In this document: piece by piece, positions 1-6,734 of the stretch
Position numbering within the stretch: position 1 is the stretch's first letter
How the letters are laid out: each line of letters starts with the position of its first letter
From: BJGO01 sp039810885
GTDB lineage: Bacteria > Bacteroidota > Bacteroidia > Chitinophagales > UBA10324
Length of the DNA: 12,952 bases
Assembly (NCBI GenBank): GCA_039810885.1
Contig: JBDHXV010000060.1
Span: 1-12,952 of the forward strand
Reading direction: 5' to 3'
The notes under the pieces: model-generated
Seen by the model: the letters and a program-made list of their open reading frames with translations, nothing else
What the model was told of the DNA's origin: nothing
Databases searched by the model: none
Translations under genes and position numbers: made by a program

Positions 1-2277
1 ACAACCAACATCAGCGTTCAGATCTGTAGCGGACAGACGTACACATTGCCTGATGGAAGCACAACGACAACAGCAGGTACATATAATTTCAATTATACTA
101 ACATGGCGGGGTGCGACTCAGTCGTGAACGTAACTCTAACAGTAAATGCCCTACCTCAAATTGTAACGATTCCAACTAATACATCGTGTGGGTTCAATAA
201 CGGGGCAATTTCAACCAACATTAGCGGAAATAATCCCTATTCTTTCAGTTGGTCGAATGGAGCGACAACACAAAATATTTTAAACCTTAATCCCACAACT
301 TATACTGTAACAGAGACAGATAACAATGGTTGTACAGCAACCGCTACAACAATTATTACGGCATCAACTGGGGTTACGCTAGGCACAACTACCAGCTCAA
401 CAATTTGTGGAGTAGATACCGGTTCTATTGATCTCACCGTGCTAACCGGGATGGCTCCATATACATATATCTGGAGTAATGGGGCTACAACACAAGATAT
501 TAATAACCTTGGTGCCGGAATCTATACGGTAACCGTAACCGATATTAATGGATGCACTGCGGTTACATCAGCGGGCGTAACATGCGATGCGCCTCCACCT
601 TGCACTCTTACTATAGGGCTACTTTCAACAAATGCCACGTGCTTTAATAATTGCAATGGCCAACTTGAACTACTTGTAAATAATGCCAACAACCCAATTA
701 ATATTGTATGGAGCATTCCGGGTAGTGGGTTAATCCAAAATACATTGTGTGATGGCTCATATTCTGTAACAGTCACAGATAATAACGGCTGTACGGCATC
801 TGCTCTATCCAATATTTCAGAACCTAATGAATTGACAGTTACGGCAAGCGTAACCAATGTGGATTGCAATGGGGCAACAACAGGGGCCGTTAACATTACC
901 GTTAGCGGAGGAACGGCTCCTTATGCTTATCAATGGAGCAATAGTACCACGAATCAGGATCTTTCTGACATAAACGCTAGTGTATATAGCGTTACGGTAA
1001 TTGACGACAATTCATGCTCTGCCTCATTAACAGAAATTGTCAGTCAGCCGAATGCCTTAATTTATTCTACCTCTGTTGTTGATGAACATTGCAATCAAGG
1101 CAACGCTTCTGCTGCTATAAATGTTATTGGTGGGGTGCAGCCATACAACTTCCAGTGGAACAACGGAAATACAGGCCAGGTTATAGACAATGTGAGTGGT
1201 GGGGCATATCAGGTAACACTAACTGATGGCAATGGCTGTACTGCAATTATTCCGATAATGATGAACAATATTCCCGGAGACACTATAACACTAAGCACAA
1301 CTTCAGCTTCTCTTTGTGAAGGTGCGGTAATGGATGTAACGGCATTTGGCATGCAACAATATACTTGGAGTCCTGCTGCAGGATTAAATACAACAACTGG
1401 AAATAATGTACACCTTTATGCATATCAATCAACGGAATATGAAGTTGTTGGCATTGATCTAAATGGATGCATGGATACTACGTATTTTAATTTAACTGTA
1501 TACCCTTATGCAACTGCATCTTTTGTGGCAGATAGTGCTTCAGGTTGTACACCGCTTACAGTTTACTTTAACAATAACAGCACAAATGCCGAGAATTATT
1601 TATGGAGCTTCGGTAACGGCTCAACATCAACAGAACAGATTCCTACGCCTACTTATACTACAGGCTCGTATAGCGTAACTCTTATTGCATATTCTCCCTA
1701 TGGCTGTAATGATACACTGACCTTAAACGATTATATCCATGTGTATCCGGTTCCGGAAGCGGACTTCACTTCAACCCCTGAACCCGGAACCATACTCGAA
1801 GTTAAAGATGCCAGCATAACATTTGTTAACTTATCCCACGGAGCGAACATCTATCAATGGTACTTTGGAGACGGTGGAATGGACTCTGTAAAAAATCCAA
1901 TACATAAATATGATTCTGATTCGTTGTATCGGGTCATACTAATTGCAATAAATCAATATGGATGTGCTGATACGGCCTACCGTTACGAACAGGTTGTTCC
2001 CGATGGATTGGTATTTATTCCCAATACCTTTACACCGAATGGGGATGGTATAAATGATCTCTTCAGGGTGTATGGCAAATCCATTAAGAATATTGATATG
2101 AGAGTTTATGACCGATGGGGCGAAATGGTATTCTTCTCAAGCGAGAGAGATCCCGTATGGGATGGCACGCTTCAAGGCAAACCGATGAATACTGCTGTTT
2201 TTGCATACCTTATTCGTATTGACTTTTTAAACGGGGTCAGTTGGTATCGTAAAGGTGATATAACGCTGTTGCGATAA
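1..2277 (+). CDS. SprB-repeat/PKD surface adhesin with T9SS C-terminal sorting domain (5'-truncated)
   Basis: The reading frame is open from base 1, so the N-terminus and any signal peptide lie upstream. An apparent TTG start at 46 falls mid-domain and is not a real start. Order seen: five SprB-like repeats (154-1272), each with a W-x-N core, a Y-x-V-T-V-x-D strand and a closing N-G-C-T-A; an Ig-like segment (about 1279-1500); two PKD-like domains (about 1510-1746 and 1750-1998) with W-S-F-G-N-G and W-Y-F-G-D-G cores; and a C-terminal domain (about 2002-2274) with F-I-P-N-T-F-T-P-N-G-D-G, Y-D-R-W-G and W-D-G motifs, ending in G-D-I-T-L-L-R. That last domain matches the gliding-motility-associated (CHU_C, type B) sorting signal of the type IX secretion system. 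By family knowledge the protein should cross the outer membrane and reach the cell surface or medium. A role in adhesion or gliding is inferred; the ligand is unknown. It ends 64 bases before the next gene and looks transcriptionally separate. Confidence 0.93.
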   Translation, partial: TTNISVQICSGQTYTLPDGSTTTTAGTYNFNYTNMAGCDSVVNVTLTVNALPQIVTIPTNTSCGFNNGAISTNISGNNPYSFSWSNGATTQNILNLNPTTYTVTETDNNGCTATATTIITASTGVTLGTTTSSTICGVDTGSIDLTVLTGMAPYTYIWSNGATTQDINNLGAGIYTVTVTDINGCTAVTSAGVTCDAPPPCTLTIGLLSTNATCFNNCNGQLELLVNNANNPINIVWSIPGSGLIQNTLCDGSYSVTVTDNNGCTASALSNISEPNELTVTASVTNVDCNGATTGAVNITVSGGTAPYAYQWSNSTTNQDLSDINASVYSVTVIDDNSCSASLTEIVSQPNALIYSTSVVDEHCNQGNASAAINVIGGVQPYNFQWNNGNTGQVIDNVSGGAYQVTLTDGNGCTAIIPIMMNNIPGDTITLSTTSASLCEGAVMDVTAFGMQQYTWSPAAGLNTTTGNNVHLYAYQSTEYEVVGIDLNGCMDTTYFNLTVYPYATASFVADSASGCTPLTVYFNNNSTNAENYLWSFGNGSTSTEQIPTPTYTTGSYSVTLIAYSPYGCNDTLTLNDYIHVYPVPEADFTSTPEPGTILEVKDASITFVNLSHGANIYQWYFGDGGMDSVKNPIHKYDSDSLYRVILIAINQYGCADTAYRYEQVVPDGLVFIPNTFTPNGDGINDLFRVYGKSIKNIDMRVYDRWGEMVFFSSERDPVWDGTLQGKPMNTAVFAYLIRIDFLNGVSWYRKGDITLLR
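154..1272 (+). repeat. Array of five SprB-type protein repeats
   Basis: Five tandem units of about 60-75 codons lie at roughly 154-360, 373-567, 601-825, 829-1050 and 1054-1272. Each has an early Cys, a central Trp (W-S-N, W-S-I or W-N-N), a Y-x-V-T strand and a final N-x-C-x-A, giving two conserved Cys per unit that could pair. Units 1 and 2 remain similar at DNA level (30 of 39 bases between 250-288 and 472-510), whereas the others have diverged. The array begins close to the window's left part, and further units upstream are possible. Confidence 0.8.
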
Positions 2278-2311
2278 TCGAATAATAACCCATTCTTCAT
2301 CATGACTTTCT

Positions 2312-2319
2312 TACTTTTA
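2312..2319 (+). promoter_or_regulatory. Possible -7 element upstream of the DUF3127 gene
   Basis: TACTTTTA matches seven of the eight positions of the Bacteroidota TAnnTTTG element (last base A instead of G) and lies 22 bases before the ATG at 2342. No clear TTTG sits at the expected -33 position. This is a weak call based on motif and position only. Confidence 0.25.
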
Positions 2320-2341
2320 TCCGCTCAATAAATAATTAATT

Positions 2342-2713
2342 ATGTCAGAAGTTTTAGGCAAAGTATTGCAAGTAATGCAGCCGGTTACAGGCGAAGGCCG
2401 CAATGGCGCCTGGAAGAAACAAGAGTTCCTTATAGAAACGAACGACCAATACCCCAAGAAAGTTATCTTCAGCGTATGGGGAGATAAAGTGTCGATGCTC
2501 AACAGTCTTACTCCGGGAATTGAAGTAAAAGTTTCATTTAATCCTGAATCAAGAGAATTCAATGGCCGCTGGTACACCGATTTGCGTGCATGGAAAATTG
2601 ATGCAAATAATGTTACAACCCCATCAACACAAACTTTTAGCGCTCCACCACAACAGAATTTCGACCCACCGATTGAGCCTGTGTCAGAGTATAAAGATGA
2701 CTTGCCGTTTTAA
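2342..2713 (+). CDS. DUF3127 family OB-fold-like protein with SSB-like acidic C-terminal tip
   Basis: This 123-residue protein has no signal peptide or membrane segment, so it is cytoplasmic. Residues 1-87 form the DUF3127 domain: an initial G-K-V-L strand, then G-A-W-K-K-Q-E-F-L-I-E-T, a V-I-F-S-V-W-G-D-K strand and a closing G-R-W-Y-T-D-L-R-A-W-K-I. The strand pattern recalls single-stranded-DNA-binding OB folds. Residues 88-115 are a Thr/Pro/Gln-rich linker, and the protein ends Y-K-D-D-L-P-F. That is very close to the acidic tip (D-D-D-I-P-F) by which bacterial SSB recruits replication and repair partners. Nucleic-acid binding is therefore a reasonable inference, but the family has no function I can name with confidence. 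It ends 20 bases before pheS, so co-transcription is possible. The ATG at 2342 gives the full domain; an A/T-rich leader replaces a Shine-Dalgarno sequence. Confidence 0.88.
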   Translation: MSEVLGKVLQVMQPVTGEGRNGAWKKQEFLIETNDQYPKKVIFSVWGDKVSMLNSLTPGIEVKVSFNPESREFNGRWYTDLRAWKIDANNVTTPSTQTFSAPPQQNFDPPIEPVSEYKDDLPF

Positions 2714-2733
2714 ACTCTAATTCAATTAACAAT

Positions 2734-3732
2734 ATGCAGCATTTGCTGGATAAAATACATGTCCTCAAAGAAGAAATTAGTGCGGTAGCGATTCAAGATA
2801 CAGACCAACTCGAACAATTTCGTATTCGCTTTTTAGGAAGTAAAAATGTGCTGAAAGAGGTTTTTGCGGAAATGAAAAATATTCCGCAATCGGAACGCAA
2901 AGCTTTCGGCGAACGAATCAATGAAGTTAAGCAACAAGCGGAAGAACAATACGAGTTATTCCGACAACAGTTGGGTAAAGAAAAAAATAACACATCGGCG
3001 ATACCGGATGTAACAATGCCCGGAGATACGCTTCGCATGGGCTCGTTACATCCCGTAACTATAGTGCGTAATCAGATAGTAGATATTTTTAATCGCATCG
3101 GCTTCACTGTGGCTACGGGTCCGGACGTTGAAGATGAGTGGCACAACTTCACCGCATTAAACACGCCTGCAGATCATCCTGCTCGTGACATGACCGACAC
3201 GTTTTATATTGGTGTAAATCCTGATGTCGTATTACGCTCACAAACATCTACAGTTCAGGTACGTGCAATGGAAAAACAGCCTCCTCCTATACGTATCGTT
3301 GCGCCGGGGCGAGTTTATCGCAATGAAACTATTTCCTATAAACATCATGTTTACTTCCACCAATTAGAAGGGTTGTATATAGATGAAAAGGTGTCCTTTG
3401 CCGACTTAAAGCAAACACTATATTATTTTATTAAGGAATTTTTTGGTGATGAGGTCAGGATTCGTTTTCGCCCATCTTATTTTCCATTTACAGAGCCCAG
3501 CGGGGAGTTAGATATTGCGCATAAAAATAATAATAAATGGATGGAAATACTTGGCTGCGGCATGGTGCATCCTCAAGTACTCAGTAATTGCACTATAGAT
3601 GCATCTCGCTATACTGGCTTTGCTTTTGGAATGGGAATCGAAAGGTTAGCAATGCTTAAATATGGCATTACCGATATTCGTACTCTGTATGATAATGATG
3701 TTAGAGTACTAAAGCAATTTATAAACGCTTAG
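2734..3732 (+). CDS. pheS: Phenylalanyl-tRNA synthetase alpha subunit
   Basis: This is the catalytic subunit of the (alpha-beta)2 class II synthetase that charges tRNA-Phe in the cytoplasm using ATP and phenylalanine. The 332-residue length is normal for bacterial PheS. Residues 1-85 form the usual N-terminal coiled-coil arm that contacts tRNA. The catalytic core begins near 104 with H-P-V-T-I-V-R-N. Class II motif 2 appears as G-R-V-Y-R-N-E (192-198), the substrate-pocket stretch F-R-P-S-Y-F-P-F-T-E-P-S-G-E at 245-258, and motif 3 as G-F-A-F-G-M-G-I-E-R-L-A (295-306). No key residue is missing. The beta-subunit gene pheT is not next to it, so the two are unlinked here or pheT lies outside the window. 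The gene follows the DUF3127 gene after 20 bases. Confidence 0.97.
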   Translation: MQHLLDKIHVLKEEISAVAIQDTDQLEQFRIRFLGSKNVLKEVFAEMKNIPQSERKAFGERINEVKQQAEEQYELFRQQLGKEKNNTSAIPDVTMPGDTLRMGSLHPVTIVRNQIVDIFNRIGFTVATGPDVEDEWHNFTALNTPADHPARDMTDTFYIGVNPDVVLRSQTSTVQVRAMEKQPPPIRIVAPGRVYRNETISYKHHVYFHQLEGLYIDEKVSFADLKQTLYYFIKEFFGDEVRIRFRPSYFPFTEPSGELDIAHKNNNKWMEILGCGMVHPQVLSNCTIDASRYTGFAFGMGIERLAMLKYGITDIRTLYDNDVRVLKQFINA

Positions 3733-3813
3733 CTATAAGTTTATTAGACGATTGATAGAAAATAAGAAAGAAAAAACTTACCCGAATAAAAGAGAAACTT
3801 TTTAATATTCTTA

Positions 3814-3821
3814 TACTTTTG
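3814..3821 (+). promoter_or_regulatory. Candidate promoter (-7 element) for mscL
   Basis: TACTTTTG is an exact match to the Bacteroidota TAnnTTTG element, 22 bases before the mscL ATG. The region 3740-3843 between pheS and mscL is strongly A/T-rich and otherwise empty. No clean TTTG is visible about 20 bases upstream, so the -33 half is weak. Confidence 0.45.
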
Positions 3822-3843
3822 CCTCAAATAAAAAATTTATCTT

Positions 3844-4239
3844 ATGAGTATGCTAAAAGAATTTAGAGACTTTGCAATGAAAGGGAATCTCGTGGACATT
3901 GCAGTCGGCTTTGTTATGGGAGCTGCGTTTGCTAAAGTTACGGGATCCTTTATTAATGGCATTGTAATGCCCGTAGTAGGTCTTATTCAGGGTAAGGATC
4001 TAAGTGATTGGAAATTTATTCTCAAACCTTCTGAGGGCGAAAATGCCGAAGTGGCAATTAGTTATGGCAGTTTTATTTCGGTAACGATCGAGTTTATTAT
4101 TATTGCTTTTGTGATGTTTATGGTAATTAAAGGAATGAACAGTATGAAGAAAAAAGAAGCCGCTGCTCCACCCGCACCACCGGCACCTACTAAAGAAGAG
4201 CAGTTGCTTGCAGAGATTCGCGACTTATTAAAAAAATAA
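3844..4239 (+). CDS. mscL: Large-conductance mechanosensitive channel MscL
   Basis: MscL is a homopentameric inner-membrane channel that opens under membrane tension to release solutes during hypo-osmotic shock. The 131-residue protein starts with the family's amphipathic N-terminal helix (L-K-E-F-R-D-F-A-M-K-G-N). TM1 follows at about 16-45, with V-D-I-A-V-G-F-V-M-G-A-A-F lining the gate, then a periplasmic loop, TM2 at about 77-97, and a C-terminal bundle E-E-Q-L-L-A-E-I-R-D-L-L-K-K. An Ala/Pro-rich spacer (about 105-116) connects TM2 to that bundle; such spacers vary between species. The gene appears to have its own promoter, and is followed after 36 bases by the DUF3078 gene on the same strand, which may be co-transcribed. 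Confidence 0.96.
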   Translation: MSMLKEFRDFAMKGNLVDIAVGFVMGAAFAKVTGSFINGIVMPVVGLIQGKDLSDWKFILKPSEGENAEVAISYGSFISVTIEFIIIAFVMFMVIKGMNSMKKKEAAAPPAPPAPTKEEQLLAEIRDLLKK

Positions 4240-4275
4240 TCATAACGCACACACACATAATTTTTATAATTAAAC

Positions 4276-5238
4276 ATGAAGAAGACAACTATCCTTTTTT
4301 GTGCACTATTTTTTTTTGCACAAATTGTATCGGCACAAAATAATGTAACGTGTGATACGTGTTGGAAACGTAGCTTATTCGCCGCCCTAAACTTCAATCA
4401 AGCCAGTTTCACCAATTGGTCTGCGGGGGGCGATAACAGCATGGGCTTATTGGCAGTATCTAATGCATTCTATAATTACAAGGCCAAGGACGCTCATCAA
4501 ATTTGGGAGAACTCTCTTGACCTAGCCTATGGACTTATTCGTAACGGTAGCGACCCGATACGCAAAAATGAAGACCGAATCGAGCTTTTATCAAAATATG
4601 GACACAAAGCATTTTACAAAGTCTATTACAGTGGGTTGATAAACTTTCGATCACAGTTTGCTCCAGGATATAACTACCCGAATGATAGTGTAGTGGTTTC
4701 TCGTTTTATGGCACCGGCGTGGCTGTTAGCATCAATAGGCTTAGATTGGAAGCCGAATGATTTCTTTAGCGTATATGTTTCGCCCGCTACAGGTCGGTTT
4801 ACTTTCGTACACGACCAGAAACTTGCCGATCAGGGGGCCTATGGTGTGGATGCTGCAATCTATGAAGATGTAAAAGATTCTGCGGGAAATATAGTTGGTA
4901 CAGTAAAGGTAAAAAGCGGTAAAACCTTCAGACCGGAATTTGGAGCCATGATGAGCATTAAATTTCAAAAAGATGTGATTAAAAATGTTAATCTGAAAAC
5001 ACGTCTGGACTTGTTTAATAACTACACGGATAAAAATGTTTCTAATCGTAAAAATATTGACGTGAATTGGGAAACAGCAATTACCATGAAAGTCAATAAA
5101 TACATTTCATCTACTCTTTTCACCACGGTATTATACGATAACGATATTCCATATATTGATCGTAATGGTAATAAATTCGGGCCACGCATACAGTTTAAAC
5201 AACTGTTTGGCGTAGGCTTCTCAGTAAGATTGCAATAG
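4276..5238 (+). CDS. DUF3078 outer-membrane protein
   Basis: This 320-residue exported protein has a Sec signal peptide (residues 1-20, M-K-K-T-T then a Phe-rich core, predicted cleavage S-A|Q). The mature part has the DUF3078 hallmarks: N-F-N-Q-A-S-F-T-N-W-S-A-G-G-D-N near the start, then alternating hydrophobic beta-strand-like segments with aromatic girdles, N-x-L-D-L-A-Y-G, and a C-terminal strand ending G-V-G-F-S-V-R-L-Q. Alternating strands and a terminal aromatic-containing strand suggest an outer-membrane beta-barrel; the family's substrate or role is not known to me. Two Cys close to the mature N-terminus (26 and 29, C-D-T-C) could form a disulfide. The signal-peptide codons contain a run of nine T flanked by an inverted repeat. 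It ends 7 bases before the convergent AhpD-like gene, with no obvious strong terminator between. Confidence 0.88.
   Translation: MKKTTILFCALFFFAQIVSAQNNVTCDTCWKRSLFAALNFNQASFTNWSAGGDNSMGLLAVSNAFYNYKAKDAHQIWENSLDLAYGLIRNGSDPIRKNEDRIELLSKYGHKAFYKVYYSGLINFRSQFAPGYNYPNDSVVVSRFMAPAWLLASIGLDWKPNDFFSVYVSPATGRFTFVHDQKLADQGAYGVDAAIYEDVKDSAGNIVGTVKVKSGKTFRPEFGAMMSIKFQKDVIKNVNLKTRLDLFNNYTDKNVSNRKNIDVNWETAITMKVNKYISSTLFTTVLYDNDIPYIDRNGNKFGPRIQFKQLFGVGFSVRLQ
4299..4323 (+). repeat. Inverted repeat enclosing a nine-T tract inside signal-peptide codons
   Basis: TTGTGCA at 4299-4305 is perfectly complementary to TGCACAA at 4317-4323, giving a 7-bp stem with an 11-base loop. A run of nine T (4309-4317) fills most of the loop, and six further T occur at 4295-4300. 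The structure falls 24-48 bases into the DUF3078 coding region and encodes A-L-F-F-F-A-Q of the signal peptide. Codon constraint for Phe explains part of the T richness but not the perfect flanking arms. Confidence 0.55.
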
Positions 5239-5245
5239 ACGGTGG

Positions 5246-5590
5246 TTATGGTTCTTGAAGAGCCCCCCAGTATTCAACCGCTCTTCTTAAATGCGGAATT
5301 ACAATAGTGCCGCCCACTACTGAAGCCACCGAAAAAACTTCAAAGAGTTCCTCGGTACTCACTCCGAGTTCTTTGCATCGGCCTAGGTGATACTTGATGC
5401 AATCATCACAACGTAGCACCATGCTGGCCACTAGGCCGAGCATTTCCTTTGTTTTTGCAGTTAGCGCACCATCCTGATAGGTATTGGTATCAAGGTTAAA
5501 CAAACGATTAATCACCTTATTATTCCGAGATAGAATCTGCTCATTCATCCTGCTTCGGTAGTCATCGAACTCCTGAATTAAAACGTTCAT
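5246..5590 (-). CDS. AhpD-like / carboxymuconolactone decarboxylase family thiol protein
   Basis: This 114-residue protein, counted from the ATG at 5590, carries C-D-D-C at 61-64 followed by His68, with Glu49 twelve residues before Cys61. That Glu/Cys/Cys/His spacing equals the catalytic arrangement of AhpD alkylhydroperoxidase, where the CxxC pair is redox-active and the Glu/His form a proton relay. The C-terminal helices (E-L-F-E-V-F-S-V-A-S-V-V-G-G and I-P-H-L-R-R-A-V-E-Y-W) fit the CMD fold. A thiol-based peroxidase or disulfide reductase is more likely than a gamma-carboxymuconolactone decarboxylase, which lacks the CxxC, but the substrate is not determinable. An in-frame TTG at 5602 would add four residues; I prefer the ATG, which starts a helix seen in relatives. 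It is convergent with the DUF3078 gene (7-base gap) and divergent from lemA, with a good promoter motif upstream. Confidence 0.85.
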   Translation of the reverse strand: MNVLIQEFDDYRSRMNEQILSRNNKVINRLFNLDTNTYQDGALTAKTKEMLGLVASMVLRCDDCIKYHLGRCKELGVSTEELFEVFSVASVVGGTIVIPHLRRAVEYWGALQEP

Positions 5591-5637
5591 GTAATTAGTC
5601 AATTTTAAGCTCCAAAAATCTTTAATATCTATTTATA

Positions 5638-5655
5638 TTGCTTTCGAAAGTGCAA
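5638..5655. promoter_or_regulatory. Palindrome between divergent promoters (candidate operator)
   Basis: CTTTCGAAAG (5641-5650) is a perfect 10-bp palindrome, with additional outer arms TTGC (5638-5641) and GCAA (5652-5655) slightly out of register. It sits just downstream of the minus-strand -7 element, overlapping it by three bases, and inside the plus-strand promoter spacer. That is where a dimeric repressor could control both genes. No regulator gene lies nearby. Confidence 0.35.
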
Positions 5656-5665
5656 AATTATACTT
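5638..5665 (+). promoter_or_regulatory. Possible promoter for the lemA-TPM cluster
   Basis: TTG at 5638-5640 is followed after 17 bases by TTATACTT (5658-5665), about 24 bases before the ATG at 5689. The -7 half departs from TAnnTTTG, so this is weak. It overlaps the opposite-strand promoter, so the two genes would compete for polymerase. Confidence 0.25.
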
Positions 5666-5682
5666 AAAGAAAAACCAATCAA
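5653..5682 (-). promoter_or_regulatory. Promoter for the AhpD-like gene (TTG N19 TAATTTTG)
   Basis: Read on the minus strand, TAATTTTG (5653-5660) matches TAnnTTTG exactly. A TTG at 5680-5682 lies 19 bases upstream, the spacing described for the Bacteroidota sigma-ABfr -33/-7 promoter. The implied leader before the ATG at 5590 is about 55 bases. This is the best-formed promoter I see in the window. Confidence 0.5.
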
Positions 5683-5688
5683 CAAGAT

Positions 5689-6279
5689 ATGAAGAAAGGA
5701 ATAACCATTATTCTTATAATAGCCGCCATTGTGCTTCTAATCTATTTTGCCTTTTCGGGGGTTTATAACACCATGGTAACCAGAAGTGAGGATACACAAG
5801 CAAAGTGGAGCATGGTTGAAAGCCAATATCAGCGACGCACAGACTTGTTTTCAAATGTTGTCAATACAATAAAAGGATCGGCGGAATTTGAAAAAAGCAC
5901 ATTGGAAGCCGTGATACAGGCACGCGCGAGTGCTACCTCTATTCAGGTTGATCCAAGTAAACTTACCCCTGAGTCTATTCAGCAATTTCAACAAGCACAA
6001 AATAATTTGAATAGCGCATTCAATCGCTTGTTAGTTACAGTAGAACAGTACCCTCAATTACAAACAACGCAAGCATTCCGCGATTTCCAAGCACAGATTG
6101 AAGGAACGGAGAATCGGATTAATAAGGCACGTGACGATTTTAACACCAGCGTACAGGGTTATAATACCTATATCAAGCGTTTCCCGAACAATATACTGTC
6201 ATCCATTTTTGGATTTAGTGAAAAAGGATATTTCAAAGCGGCAGAAGGTTCTGAGAAAGCCCCTGAGGTTAAATTCTAA
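5689..6279 (+). CDS. LemA family membrane-anchored protein
   Basis: This 196-residue protein has an N-terminal transmembrane helix (about 5-24, I-T-I-I-L-I-I-A-A-I-V-L-L-I-Y) and then an alpha-helical LemA domain. Family landmarks are visible: G-V-Y-N-T-M-V near 24-30, W-S-M-V-E-S-Q-Y-Q-R-R-T-D-L at 40-53, V-V-N-T-I-K-G at 57-63, and the late F-R-D-F-Q-A-Q-I-E-G-T-E-N-R-I-N-K-A-R. Length and architecture are ordinary for LemA. By homology to known LemA structures the long helical bundle should face the periplasm or cell exterior, though the molecular role is unsettled. It heads a tight cluster with two TPM-domain genes (gaps of 11 and 6 bases); LemA next to TPM proteins is a recurrent bacterial arrangement, suggesting a shared envelope function. 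Confidence 0.93.
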   Translation: MKKGITIILIIAAIVLLIYFAFSGVYNTMVTRSEDTQAKWSMVESQYQRRTDLFSNVVNTIKGSAEFEKSTLEAVIQARASATSIQVDPSKLTPESIQQFQQAQNNLNSAFNRLLVTVEQYPQLQTTQAFRDFQAQIEGTENRINKARDDFNTSVQGYNTYIKRFPNNILSSIFGFSEKGYFKAAEGSEKAPEVKF

Positions 6280-6290
6280 TCCTATTAGAT

Positions 6291-6728
6291 ATGCTCATAG
6301 AGCACAACTTTCTGCCGGTTGCAGAAATAGATCGTTTGCAAAAAGCGGTAGCTGATGCTGAAAAGCAAACCAGCGGCGAGATTCGCTTATACTTTGAGAA
6401 AAAGTGCCACGGAAATCCGATTGACAGAGCATTACAAGTGTTTCAAGAGTTGGGAATGCATCAAACAGTATTGCATAATGCCGTACTCATCTATGTTGCA
6501 TATAAATCTCGTCACTTTGCCATTATAGGCGACGAAGCCATACACTCAGTGGTGCAACAAAAGTTTTGGGATGAGATGCACCAGATAGCACAGAAACATT
6601 TTACCAATAATGATGCTGTAGAAGGCCTTAGTCTCATTATCTCACGTATAGGAACTGAGCTGAAGAATTATTTCCAACACCGAAATGATGATATCAATGA
6701 GTTGCCGGACGAAATCATTATAAAATAA
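6291..6728 (+). CDS. Soluble TPM-domain protein
   Basis: The 145 residues are nearly all one TPM domain (TLP18.3/Psb32/MOLO-1 fold). Visible features are a helix L-Q-K-A-V-A-D-A-E-K-Q-T-S-G-E-I-R-L-Y-F, a central strand A-V-L-I-Y-V-A-Y, then H-F-A-I-I-G-D-E-A-I, and the late D-A-V-E-G-L-S-L-I-I-S-R-I-G-T-E-L. There is no signal peptide and no hydrophobic segment, so it is predicted to stay in the cytoplasm, unlike its downstream paralogue. TPM domains have been linked to acid-phosphatase activity in plant Psb32/TLP18.3 and to protein-complex assembly, but I cannot assign an activity here. It starts 11 bases after lemA and ends 6 bases before the second TPM gene, so the three are very probably one operon. 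Confidence 0.87.
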   Translation: MLIEHNFLPVAEIDRLQKAVADAEKQTSGEIRLYFEKKCHGNPIDRALQVFQELGMHQTVLHNAVLIYVAYKSRHFAIIGDEAIHSVVQQKFWDEMHQIAQKHFTNNDAVEGLSLIISRIGTELKNYFQHRNDDINELPDEIIIK

Positions 6729-6734
6729 TCAACT

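Noticed and set aside
522..896. 124-codon open frame on the minus strand inside the SprB array
   Set aside because: It lies wholly inside a clear plus-strand protein with recognisable domains, has no promoter or family features, and follows from the low stop-codon frequency opposite Thr/Val/Asn-rich repeats.
4248..4257. CA dinucleotide repeat before the DUF3078 gene as a phase-variation tract
   Set aside because: Only five CA units are present, too few for frequent slippage, and it lies in an untranslated stretch with no promoter element around it.
4062..4397. 111-codon minus-strand frame across the mscL end and the DUF3078 start
   Set aside because: It overlaps two well-supported plus-strand genes and shows no recognisable family pattern; it is a shadow frame.
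5250..5264. GGTTCT-TGA-AGAGCC hairpin at the DUF3078/AhpD-like convergent end as a terminator
   Set aside because: The stem has a G-T pair, the loop is only three bases, it lies within the minus-strand coding end, and no T run follows on either strand.
6098..6355. 85-codon plus-strand frame overlapping the lemA end and the soluble TPM start
   Set aside because: It is a different frame of two genes with strong family matches and has no independent start region.
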